Assembly: GCA_963555925.1 (NCBI GenBank)
Contig: CAUVXJ010000094.1
Location: 1-64,000, forward strand
Origin: Protofrankia sp963555925
Lineage (GTDB): Bacteria > Actinomycetota > Actinomycetes > Frankiales > Frankiaceae
Length of the DNA stretch: 64,000 nucleotides
Direction: 5' to 3'
In this document: piece after piece, positions 53,215 through 60,687 of the stretch
Numbering within the stretch: the stretch's first letter is position 1
How the letters are laid out: the number at the start of each line of letters is the position of its first letter
Translations under genes and position numbers: made by a program
The notes under the pieces: model-generated
Told to the model about the DNA's origin: nothing
Seen by the model: only the letters and a program-made list of their open reading frames with translations
Database searches by the model: none

Positions 53215-55425
53215 ATGACCGAGCTGGTGGTGAACCGATCCGAACAACCGCAGCGTAAACCACGGAGCGCCCTGCTTGAGCCGCTGGAGGCGCCCCGGCC
53301 ACCGACGCCGTCCGATCTTCCCGAAGACCGTTTCATCAACCGCGAGAAGTCCTGGTTGGACTTCAACGCCCGCGTACTGGCACTCGCCGAGGATCCGGCC
53401 GCACCACTGCTCGAATGCGCCAAGTTCCTGGCTATCTTCGCCAGCAACCTGGACGAGTTCTATATGGTCCGCGTCGCCGGTCTGATGCGCCGCGAAGCGA
53501 CCCGGCTCGCAGTGCTCTCCGCCGACGGCCTCACCGCCCGCGAACAGCTTGACCTGATCAGTAGTACAGCGGCCGATCTCTACGAACGTCACTCCCGGTG
53601 TTTCAGCGACGTGGTCACGCCCGCTCTGGCGGACGCCGGCATCACGATCCGCTTGTGGACCGACATGACCGACGTTCAGAAGGACCGCCTGCACGCATAC
53701 TTCAACCAGCAGGTCTTCCCCGTCCTGACGCCACTGGCCGTGGACCCGGCGCACCCGTTCCCCTACATCAGCGGGTTGTCGCTCAACCTGGCGGTCACTG
53801 TACGTACCCCGGGCGGGGACGCCGAGCGATTCGCGCGGGTGAAGGTTCCGCAGAACGTGCCCCGGCTGATCCGCGTCGAGCCGGACCACCCGCTGCACGA
53901 CAACAGGCGGCAGGGACCGCGCGGGCTGAAGTCCGACGACCGCGATGTCTGCTTCATCCCCCTGGAGGAGGTGATCGCCGCCCACCTCTCGCAGCTCTTC
54001 CCAGGTATGGAGGTGGTCGACGCCCACCTGTTCCGGGTCACGCGCAACGCCGATCTGGAGGTCGAGGAGGACGAGGCCGAGGACCTGCTGCAGGCGCTTG
54101 AACGTGAGTTGGCGCGCCGGCGGTTCGGCCCGGCCGTACGCCTTGAGGTCGCCGACGACATCGACGACAACCTGCTGGACCTCCTCATGCGGGAGCTGGA
54201 GGTCACCAGCCGTGAGGTGATGCGGGTTCGGGGGCTTCTCGACCTGTCGGTGCTGTGGGCGCTCTACGACCTCGACCGTCCCGAGCTGAAGGACAGCCCG
54301 CACGTGCGTCGCACCCACCCGCGGCTCGCGGCATCCGAAGGGGAGCAGACCGATTTCTTCTCGGTGCTGCGTGATGGCGACGTGCTCATCCACCATCCCT
54401 ACGACTCGTTCACCACCTCGGTCCAGCGGTTCATCGAACAGGCCGCCGCCGACCCGCACGTCCTGGCCATCAAGCAGACGCTGTACCGGACCTCGGGTGA
54501 CTCCCCCATCGTCGACGCTCTGATCAGCGCGGCCGAGGCGGGCAAGCAGGTCGTCGTCCTAGTGGAGATCAAGGCCAGATTCGACGAGACCGCGAACATC
54601 CGGTGGGCGCGCGAGCTGGAGCGTGCGGGCTGCCACGTCGTGTACGGGCTGATCGGATTGAAGACGCACTGCAAGACGTGCCTGGTGGTCCGCCAGGAGC
54701 GCGGCGGACTGCGCCGGTACTGCCACGTCGGTACCGGCAACTACAACCCGAAGACGGCGCGGCTGTACGAGGACCTCGGCCTGCTCACCGCCGACCCCGA
54801 CGTCGGCGCCGACCTCACCGACCTGTTCAACGTCCTGACCGGCTACAGCCGCCAGACCGAGTACCGCTCACTGCTGGTAGCACCCCAGCACATGCGGGAC
54901 GGCATCGTCGAACGTATCGAGCGGGAAAGCGAGGCGGCCCGCCAGGGCCAGGTGTCCGGAATCCGTCTCAAGGTCAACAGTCTTGTCGACGAGGAGATCA
55001 TCGACGCGCTGTACCGGGCGTCCCGCGCCGGTGTGCCCGTGCAGTGCCTCGTCCGTGGGATCTGCGGGCTGCGGCCGGGTATCCCGGGCCTGTCGGAGAC
55101 CGTCCACGTCCGGTCGATCCTGGGCCGGTTCCTGGAGCACAGCCGGGTCTTGGAGTTCACCTCGCTGCGGGAGTGCTGGATCGGCAGCGCGGACATGATG
55201 CATCGCAACCTCGACCGCCGCATCGAGGCGCTGGTACGGGTGGGGCAGCCGTCCCAGGAACCCCTGCGGGTCATGCTCGACCACGCCTTCTCCGAGGGCG
55301 TGGCAGCCTGGATCCTGCAGCCGGACGGGACGTGGTACCGACGGGCGACCGGCCCGGACGGAGAACCGTTGTCGGACTACCAGACCGACCTGATGAACCC
55401 GCCCCTGCGGCTGGCACACGGCTGA
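53215..55425 (+). CDS. ppk: Polyphosphate kinase 1
   Basis: A 736-residue protein: FINREKSWLDFNARVLALAE and NLDEFYMVRVAGLMRREA (N domain), PHVLAIKQTLYRTSGDSPIV, VLVEIKARFDETANIRWARE and YCHVGTGNYNPKTARLYEDL (phospho-His region). It makes polyphosphate from ATP. The C-terminal repeats the family domain with VHVRSILGRFLEHSRV. Neighbour of cofC and hupB. Confidence 0.97.
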   Translation: MTELVVNRSEQPQRKPRSALLEPLEAPRPPTPSDLPEDRFINREKSWLDFNARVLALAEDPAAPLLECAKFLAIFASNLDEFYMVRVAGLMRREATRLAVLSADGLTAREQLDLISSTAADLYERHSRCFSDVVTPALADAGITIRLWTDMTDVQKDRLHAYFNQQVFPVLTPLAVDPAHPFPYISGLSLNLAVTVRTPGGDAERFARVKVPQNVPRLIRVEPDHPLHDNRRQGPRGLKSDDRDVCFIPLEEVIAAHLSQLFPGMEVVDAHLFRVTRNADLEVEEDEAEDLLQALERELARRRFGPAVRLEVADDIDDNLLDLLMRELEVTSREVMRVRGLLDLSVLWALYDLDRPELKDSPHVRRTHPRLAASEGEQTDFFSVLRDGDVLIHHPYDSFTTSVQRFIEQAAADPHVLAIKQTLYRTSGDSPIVDALISAAEAGKQVVVLVEIKARFDETANIRWARELERAGCHVVYGLIGLKTHCKTCLVVRQERGGLRRYCHVGTGNYNPKTARLYEDLGLLTADPDVGADLTDLFNVLTGYSRQTEYRSLLVAPQHMRDGIVERIERESEAARQGQVSGIRLKVNSLVDEEIIDALYRASRAGVPVQCLVRGICGLRPGIPGLSETVHVRSILGRFLEHSRVLEFTSLRECWIGSADMMHRNLDRRIEALVRVGQPSQEPLRVMLDHAFSEGVAAWILQPDGTWYRRATGPDGEPLSDYQTDLMNPPLRLAHG

Positions 55426-55494
55426 CCGGCGGCAGGCGCCGCTGACTGGCGTCGCATGTCACAGACCGGCGACGCGTACCGCAGACCGGCACCG

Positions 55495-55532
55495 CGCCGA
55501 CCGTGAGTGCCCTGACGGACCCACGGTCGGCG
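55495..55532. terminator. Hairpin between convergent ppk and hupB
   Basis: CGCCGACCGTG (55495-55505) and CACGGTCGGCG (55522-55532) form a perfect 11-bp stem with a 16-base loop. It lies between the two stops (55425 and 55544). No U-tract follows on either strand, so it may be a bidirectional terminator without a T run, as is common at high GC. Confidence 0.5.
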
Positions 55533-55543
55533 TCCGTGTCCGG

Positions 55544-55828
55544 TTACTCCTCGGTCGCGGACACGCTGGCCTTGAACTCCGAACCCGGCCTGAACTTCGG
55601 CACGACCGAGGCGGCAACCTGCACCGGCTCGCCTGTGGCCGGGTTGCGGCCGGTACGGGCCGCCCGCTCGACACGCTCGAAGACGCCGAACCCGGTGATG
55701 GTGACCTTCTCACCGGCGGATACGGCTTCCTGGATCGCCTCGAACACGGCATCGACGGCTTTGGTCGCATTCGATCGCCCGCCCTCGATCTGCTGGGCGA
55801 TGCGATCAACCAACTGGGACTTGTTCAC
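55544..55828 (-). CDS. hupB: DNA-binding protein HU
   Basis: A 94-residue HU: MNKSQLVDRIAQQIEGGRSN, EAIQEAVSAGEKVTITGFGV and RTGRNPATGEPVQVAASVVP with the Pro-tipped arm. It is the short form without the Lys/Ala-rich tail of mycobacterial HupB. Nucleoid structuring. Promoter region 55829-56056 shows no gene. Confidence 0.96.
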   Translation of the reverse strand: MNKSQLVDRIAQQIEGGRSNATKAVDAVFEAIQEAVSAGEKVTITGFGVFERVERAARTGRNPATGEPVQVAASVVPKFRPGSEFKASVSATEE

Positions 55829-56056
55829 AACAACCTCCGGACGCCCCCCGCGGGCGCGGGGTTAGGGAGCAGATCGGGCATCACACTGCGCTGCACCGTA
55901 GGCATGTCCACCGGTTAGGGCAATTCCCCTGCGCGTGTCGCGCAACACAAACCCGCATGTCAACGACTCGCCTAGATCATCTGGCGGCACCCGGCGGAGG
56001 GCGGAGGATCCCTTGATGGACCAATTTCGTCACATTCAGTGACGATCAGTGGCCTC

Positions 56057-56644
56057 CTATGCGGTCACCGGAAGCCACCCGGGGCGGGTGGCTTCGAAGG
56101 CTGTGATGGCATCCTGTTGACGCAGGGTCAGGCCGACGTCGTCCAGACCCTCCATCAGACGCCAGCGGGTGAAGTCATCGAGCTCGAAGCCCGCGACGAG
56201 CCCGGGTGCCCGCACCTCGCGCGCACCGAGGTCAACGGTGATCGCAGTGGTGGGATCGGCCTCGACCTGGTCGGTGAGCGCCTCGATCGTCGCGGCCGCG
56301 AGCACGACCGGCAGCAGGCCGTTTCCGAGGGCGTTGCCGCGGAAGATGTCGGCGAAACGCGCCGAGATCACCGCTTTGAAGCCGTAGTCCTGCAGCGCCC
56401 ACACGGCGTGCTCGCGGGACGACCCGGTGCCGAAATCCGGACCGGCCAGCAGGATCGTGGCGCCGCTGTAGACCGGCTTGTTCAGGACGAACCCCGGATC
56501 GGCCCGCCACTGCGAGAACAGGCCGGCGCCGAAGCCGGTCCGTTCGATCCGCTTGAGCCAGTCGCTGGGGATGATCTGGTCGGTGTCGACGTCGCTGCGC
56601 CGCAGCGGCACCGCCCGTCCGGTGTGCGTGGTGAACGCCTCCAT
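56057..56644 (-). CDS. leuD: 3-isopropylmalate dehydratase small subunit
   Basis: A 195-residue protein: AVPLRRSDVDTDQIIPSDWL, PDFGTGSSREHAVWALQDYG and FADIFRGNALGNGLLPVVL match LeuD. Joins with LeuC to isomerise isopropylmalate in leucine synthesis. Lies 50 bp downstream of leuC. Confidence 0.97.
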   Translation of the reverse strand: MEAFTTHTGRAVPLRRSDVDTDQIIPSDWLKRIERTGFGAGLFSQWRADPGFVLNKPVYSGATILLAGPDFGTGSSREHAVWALQDYGFKAVISARFADIFRGNALGNGLLPVVLAAATIEALTDQVEADPTTAITVDLGAREVRAPGLVAGFELDDFTRWRLMEGLDDVGLTLRQQDAITAFEATRPGWLPVTA

Positions 56645-56694
56645 CGCGGATGCGCCCCCTTCGTGGTGTCGTGATGTCGTCGTGATGTCGTCGG

Positions 56695-58092
56695 TCAGAG
56701 ATCGGCGGGCGCGGTCAGCCGCCCGGTGACGGCGGTTGCCGCCGCGACGGCGGGTGAGACCAGGTGGGTGCGTCCACCCGGGCCCTGACGGCCTTCGAAG
56801 TTACGGTTGGACGTGGACGCGCTGCGCTCGCCGGGCCCCAGCGTGTCCGGGTTCATACCCAGGCACATCGAGCAACCGGCACTGCGCCACTGCGCACCGG
56901 CTGCGCGGAAGACCTCGTCGAGCCCTTCGGCCTCGGCGTCGGCCTTCACCGTCATCGAGCCGGGGACCACCAGGACCCGCAGTCCGTCAGCCACCCGGCG
57001 ACCGCGCAGGACGGCCGCGGCGGCCCGCAGGTCCTCGATGCGCCCATTGGTGCAGGAGCCGATGAACACCGTGTCCACGGCGATGTCGCGCAGCGGCGTG
57101 CCGGGCGCCAGCGCCATGTAGGCCAGGGCGCGCTCGACCGAGGCGCGGGCCGCCGGATCGGAGTAGTCCGCCGGGTCGGGAACCCGGGATGACAGCGGCG
57201 CGCCCTGCCCGGGGTTGGTACCCCAGGTCACGAACGGGCTCAGCTCCGCCGCGTCGACCACGACCTCGCGGTCGAACACCGCGTCGTCGTCGGTTGCCAG
57301 GGTCGCCCAGTAGGCGAGCGCCACGTCCCAGTCCACGCCTGCCGGCGCGTGCGGGCGGCCCCGCAGGTGGGCGACGGTCACCTCGTCGGGGGCGACCATG
57401 CCGGCGCGAGCACCCGCTTCGATGGACATGTTGCACACCGTCATGCGGCCTTCCATGGACAGCCCGCGGACGGCCTCGCCACGGTATTCGATCACATGCC
57501 CCTGGCCGCCGCCGGTGCCGATCCGGGCGATGATCGCGAGAATCAGGTCCTTGGCGGTGACACCGGCGGGCAGCGCCCCGTCCACCGTGACCGCCATGGT
57601 CTTCGGCGGGCGCAGCGGCAGCGTCTGGGTGGCCAGCACATGCTCGACCTGGCTCGTGCCGATGCCGAAGGCGAGCGCGCCGAACGCGCCGTGGGTGGAG
57701 GTGTGGCTGTCCCCGCAGACGATCGTCATGCCTGGCTGGGTGAGGCCGAGCTGCGGACCGACGACGTGGACGATCCCCTGACCGGGGTCGTTCATCGGGT
57801 GCAGCCGGACACCGAAGTCGGCGCAGTTCTTGCGCAGGGCCTCGACCTGGGCGGCCGAGACCGGGTCCGCGATCGGGCGCAGCGTGTCGATGGTCGGGAC
57901 GTTGTGGTCCTCGGTGGCGATGGTGAGATCCGGGCGGCGCAGCGGTCGACCGGCCAGTCGGAGCGCCTCGAAAGCCTGCGGGCTGGTCACCTCGTGTACG
58001 AGATGCAGGTCGATGTAGAGCAGGTCGGGTTCGCCGTCGGCACGCCGGACGACGTGAGCGTCCCAGACCTTCTCCGCGAGTGTGCGCCCCAT
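56695..58092 (-). CDS. leuC: 3-isopropylmalate dehydratase large subunit
   Basis: A 465-residue aconitase-family protein with 4Fe-4S ligands in VFIGSCTNGRIEDLRAAAAV and SAGCSMCLGMNPDTLGPGER; MTIVCGDSHTSTHGAFGALA is the substrate block. AGGAG lies upstream of the ATG at 58092. Divergent from the IclR regulator. Confidence 0.97.
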   Translation of the reverse strand: MGRTLAEKVWDAHVVRRADGEPDLLYIDLHLVHEVTSPQAFEALRLAGRPLRRPDLTIATEDHNVPTIDTLRPIADPVSAAQVEALRKNCADFGVRLHPMNDPGQGIVHVVGPQLGLTQPGMTIVCGDSHTSTHGAFGALAFGIGTSQVEHVLATQTLPLRPPKTMAVTVDGALPAGVTAKDLILAIIARIGTGGGQGHVIEYRGEAVRGLSMEGRMTVCNMSIEAGARAGMVAPDEVTVAHLRGRPHAPAGVDWDVALAYWATLATDDDAVFDREVVVDAAELSPFVTWGTNPGQGAPLSSRVPDPADYSDPAARASVERALAYMALAPGTPLRDIAVDTVFIGSCTNGRIEDLRAAAAVLRGRRVADGLRVLVVPGSMTVKADAEAEGLDEVFRAAGAQWRSAGCSMCLGMNPDTLGPGERSASTSNRNFEGRQGPGGRTHLVSPAVAAATAVTGRLTAPADL

Positions 58093-58132
58093 GGCCCACT
58101 CCTTCAGATGATTGCGCGTTCAGATGGTCACT

Positions 58133-58176
58133 GTACTTTGATAGTACTGGACTTCCTATATTCTGGGATGACAGTA
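58133..58176. promoter_or_regulatory. Divergent leuC / IclR-regulator operator region
   Basis: GTACTTTGATAGTAC (58133-58147) has perfect 5-bp arms. TACTG (58145-58149) and CAGTA (58172-58176) form a second dyad around a TATATT hexamer (58157-58162). The spacer between leuC (58092) and the 58184 gene is short and AT-rich for this genome. IclR-type LtbR/NdgR regulators are known to control leuCD from such divergent spacers. Confidence 0.55.
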
Positions 58177-58183
58177 TCAGCTT

Positions 58184-58954
58184 ATGGAACAGCTTAGCGG
58201 AGTCGGCGTTCTTGACAAGGCGGCTGCCGTCCTCAGTGCGGTGGAGGCGGGTCCGGTGTCCCTCGGTGAACTCGTTACCCGCACCGGGTTGAGCCGGGCG
58301 ACCGCGCACCGGCTCGCCGCCGCGCTCGAGGTACACCGGCTCGTCAGCCGGGACTCCCGTGGCCGCTTCATCCCCGGGCCGCGGCTGGCCGCCGGTGGCG
58401 CCGTGCCGCTGCCCTGGGCCCTGGTGGACGCGGCGGCACCGGTCCTGACCGAGCTGCGCGACGCCACCGGCGAGAGCAGCCAGCTCTATGTGCGGCACGG
58501 GGAGGTACGGGTGTGCGTAGCCGCGGCCGAACGCACCAGCGGCCTGCGCGACACCGTCCCGGTGGGATCCACGCTGCCGATGACCGCCGGATCGGGAGCG
58601 CAGGTACTGCTCGCCTTCACCGGCACGGCGAGCGCGGATGCGAGCGCGGATGCGAACGCGGATGCGAACGCGGATGCGAGCGGCCCACCGGTCGATACGG
58701 CCATTCCCCCGGGGGCGGTGTTCGATGCGGCCGACCTGGAGCGGGTGCGACGCCGCGGCTGGGCCGAGAGCGTCGGCGAGCGCGAGGCCGGGCTCGCGTC
58801 GGTGTCGGCCCCGGTCCGCGACGCCGACGGCCGCGTCATCGCGGCGTTGTCGCTGTCCGGCCCGGTCGCACGCCTGACCCGCTCCCCCGGCGCCCGCCAC
58901 GGCGCCACCGTCGCAGCCGCCGCCGAGCGCCTGCACGCCCGCCCCGCTCCTTGA
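58184..58954 (+). CDS. IclR family regulator (LtbR/NdgR-like)
   Basis: A 256-residue regulator: VLDKAAAVLSAVEAGPVSLG (start) and LSRATAHRLAAALEVHRLVS (winged helix), then the IclR effector domain (AAPVLTELRDATGESSQLYV, AGLASVSAPVRDADGRVIAA). Divergent from leuCD, so it is probably the orthologue of corynebacterial LtbR or Streptomyces NdgR that controls leucine genes. A 12-bp tandem repeat inserts ADASADANADAN in the effector domain. Confidence 0.92.
   Translation: MEQLSGVGVLDKAAAVLSAVEAGPVSLGELVTRTGLSRATAHRLAAALEVHRLVSRDSRGRFIPGPRLAAGGAVPLPWALVDAAAPVLTELRDATGESSQLYVRHGEVRVCVAAAERTSGLRDTVPVGSTLPMTAGSGAQVLLAFTGTASADASADANADANADASGPPVDTAIPPGAVFDAADLERVRRRGWAESVGEREAGLASVSAPVRDADGRVIAALSLSGPVARLTRSPGARHGATVAAAAERLHARPAP
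58632..58679. repeat. 12-bp tandem repeat x4 in the IclR regulator
   Basis: GCGCGGATGCGA at 58632 and 58644, ACGCGGATGCGA at 58656 and 58668. It codes ADAS/ADAN repeats within the effector domain. Confidence 0.93.
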
Positions 58955-58988
58955 CCCACAGTCCACGCCTCTACTGCCAGGTGCTCCT

Positions 58989-59036
58989 AACGATGTGAAT
59001 CTGATGCTCCTCCCACAACACCAGATTCACATCGTT
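58989..59036. repeat. Perfect 15-bp inverted repeat at the 3' boundary of the accessory cassette
   Basis: AACGATGTGAATCTG (58989-59003) pairs with CAGATTCACATCGTT (59022-59036); the loop is 18 bases. It lies between convergent IclR and cassette genes. The right arm contains the stop codon of the 59027 gene (TGA, 59029-59027). It may be a terminator, a binding site or an element end; no T run follows. Confidence 0.85.
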
Positions 59037-59749
59037 CCCACAGAGTGCCCGGACTCCTTCGCCAAGGCGCTCACCACCGTGAGCCAGGAGTTCAGGGGAT
59101 GGACGCAGGCCGGACCGCCCGGAACGCACCGAGCCTGATTCCACCAGAGAAAGCACAGAACCACGACGAGCGCCATGGCCGCCGGGACGACATGATCGGT
59201 GACGGTCCTGGCCGCGGGCACAGCGGCCGAGGGCGCTGGACTATCGGGGCTTGTGGTATCCGGACCGTGCTGGTTCATCTCCATCGATGTTCTCGCAGTT
59301 GCCGATGTTCTCGCGGTTGCCGGCCGTCGCAGGTGGGATGGGCCCAGCACCACGGCCTGCGGCAACGCCCACCTGACGATCTCGGTCAGCAGGGCGAAGA
59401 TTTCCGCGACAGCCCGCCCATACCCGGCCGTGACCTTTTCAACGACAGCCGGAATCTTGTCCCGGGTCAGGATCCAGTCCTCCGGCAGAAGCAGGATCGT
59501 ACCCACGAGTCCCACGGCTCTTTCGGTGGCATCCAGGAACCACGGTCTGGACGCCACTGTCGGTAGGAAAATCCATAGGAACACGAAGAAGACAATCAGC
59601 ACCAGTACGGTCCAGACAGCCTGTCCGATGAAGATTTTATCGTCGGGAAAAGGAGCCAGGACCGTTCGGTCGCCCAACTCTCCGACCATGGAGAAGAGGT
59701 AACCGTGAAGACCCGACCCGGACGTCGTGGGCTGGCACGGTGCTGTCAT
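59027..59749 (-). CDS. Membrane protein of the four-gene cassette
   Basis: A 240-residue protein from ATG 59749, overlapping the upstream SPFH-like stop by 4 bases. There are two or three membrane segments (IGQAVWTVLVLIVFFVFLWI at 41-60, LVGTILLLPEDWI near 81-93, AAMALVVVLCFLWW near 200) and a variable Thr/Ala/Ser linker with an 18-bp duplication. An amphipathic stretch IPAVVEKVTAGYGRAVAEIF lies between. I do not recognise the family. As the last gene of a putative signalling cassette it may be the membrane effector, but that is inference. Confidence 0.7.
   Translation of the reverse strand: MTAPCQPTTSGSGLHGYLFSMVGELGDRTVLAPFPDDKIFIGQAVWTVLVLIVFFVFLWIFLPTVASRPWFLDATERAVGLVGTILLLPEDWILTRDKIPAVVEKVTAGYGRAVAEIFALLTEIVRWALPQAVVLGPSHLRRPATARTSATARTSMEMNQHGPDTTSPDSPAPSAAVPAARTVTDHVVPAAMALVVVLCFLWWNQARCVPGGPACVHPLNSWLTVVSALAKESGHSVGTM
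59286..59321. repeat. 18-bp tandem repeat x2 in the cassette membrane protein
   Basis: GATGTTCTCGCAGTTGCC at 59286-59303 and a one-mismatch copy at 59304-59321, coding ATARTS twice in the linker. Confidence 0.9.
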
Positions 59750-60687
59750 CGAGCGCCGTCCTCCCGGTCCCGCCGAGTGGAGGCTGCCGCTTCGTCCGCA
59801 GCGGGCCACCGCTTGGGCCCGGCGGTCTCCAGCTGCTCCGGGGCATCCGGGTCAGCGAGTTCGGGCCGATTCGCGGCGGCGAACAGGCGTCGTCCCCGCT
59901 CCGCCGTCGAGCCGCCTTCCACGGCTTCGCGGTAGCGCCCCCGCGCGGCGATCTCGTCCCGGTCGTCCACCTCGGCGTTCACCAGGATGCTGTGGTCGTA
60001 TTCGGCCGCGGTCTCCTTCTTTCGGCGTTCCAGCCCACCGCTGTGACGCAGAGTCTCCAGATTGTCTTCCACGATCGCAGCGGCGGTGGTACGGTCGCGT
60101 CCCTCGTATATCCGGGTCGGCTCGTCGACGTCGCTCTCAAGATTCACCCTGAATCGCTCAATCCAGGTGACAAGGCCGTGGCCCGCGGAGAGATCTCTCC
60201 TGCGTATGACCGCGACCTGTCCGCGCACCTTGTTCGCCTGCTCCGCCCCGAGCTGGCAGGTGATGGCTTCGATCTCGCCCAACACGTGGCTTTCGCACAG
60301 CTGCGCCGGATCCGTGATCGGATTCCGGACGAGCTCGACCGGATCGACGACCCGGTATCCGATGGTCATTGCAAAGGGAAACCCGGCAGCGTTCTCCCGA
60401 CTGGGCAGGAGCGCCTGGAAAGAATGATGATGGATCGCGATGTCGACCTTACGGGCATAATGATGAGTACGGGCCTGCCGGCCGCGTGTCATATGATCGT
60501 CGAGTCGGGGCTCCCGGCCATGGCGGTTCACGTAGACGATTCTGAACTGTTCCGACCCGGTGGCTGATTTGAACTTCCCCAGCCGCCCGTCTGCCTTGTC
60601 GCCATAGGGCACCACCAACGGTGGCGGACCGGCGGGGTCGCCGGCCACGGGAGTTCCTTCGGTATCGTTTCGCACGTCATCGTTCAC
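59746..60687 (-). CDS. Band-7/SPFH-like protein of the four-gene cassette
   Basis: A 313-residue protein from GTG 60687, which overlaps the stop of the upstream gene by about 11 bases. The segment FAMTIGYRVVDPVELVRNPI followed by QLCESHVLGEIEAITCQLG resembles SPFH/band-7 domains, where beta strands and the V-x-DP-element lead into helical repeats. No signal peptide or membrane helix. A basic mid region and an acidic C-terminal tail rich in Glu/Ala follow. SPFH-like proteins form membrane-associated assemblies; here the fit is moderate. Confidence 0.6.
   Translation of the reverse strand: MNDDVRNDTEGTPVAGDPAGPPPLVVPYGDKADGRLGKFKSATGSEQFRIVYVNRHGREPRLDDHMTRGRQARTHHYARKVDIAIHHHSFQALLPSRENAAGFPFAMTIGYRVVDPVELVRNPITDPAQLCESHVLGEIEAITCQLGAEQANKVRGQVAVIRRRDLSAGHGLVTWIERFRVNLESDVDEPTRIYEGRDRTTAAAIVEDNLETLRHSGGLERRKKETAAEYDHSILVNAEVDDRDEIAARGRYREAVEGGSTAERGRRLFAAANRPELADPDAPEQLETAGPKRWPAADEAAASTRRDREDGAR

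Noticed and set aside
56987..58966. A 659-codon minus frame across leuC and the IclR gene
   Set aside because: It is a frame shadow of leuC; its sequence is Arg/Gly/Ala-rich low complexity without domains.
58971..59156. Small ORF across the 15-bp inverted repeat
   Set aside because: It overlaps the cassette membrane gene in another frame and has no ribosome binding site or domain.
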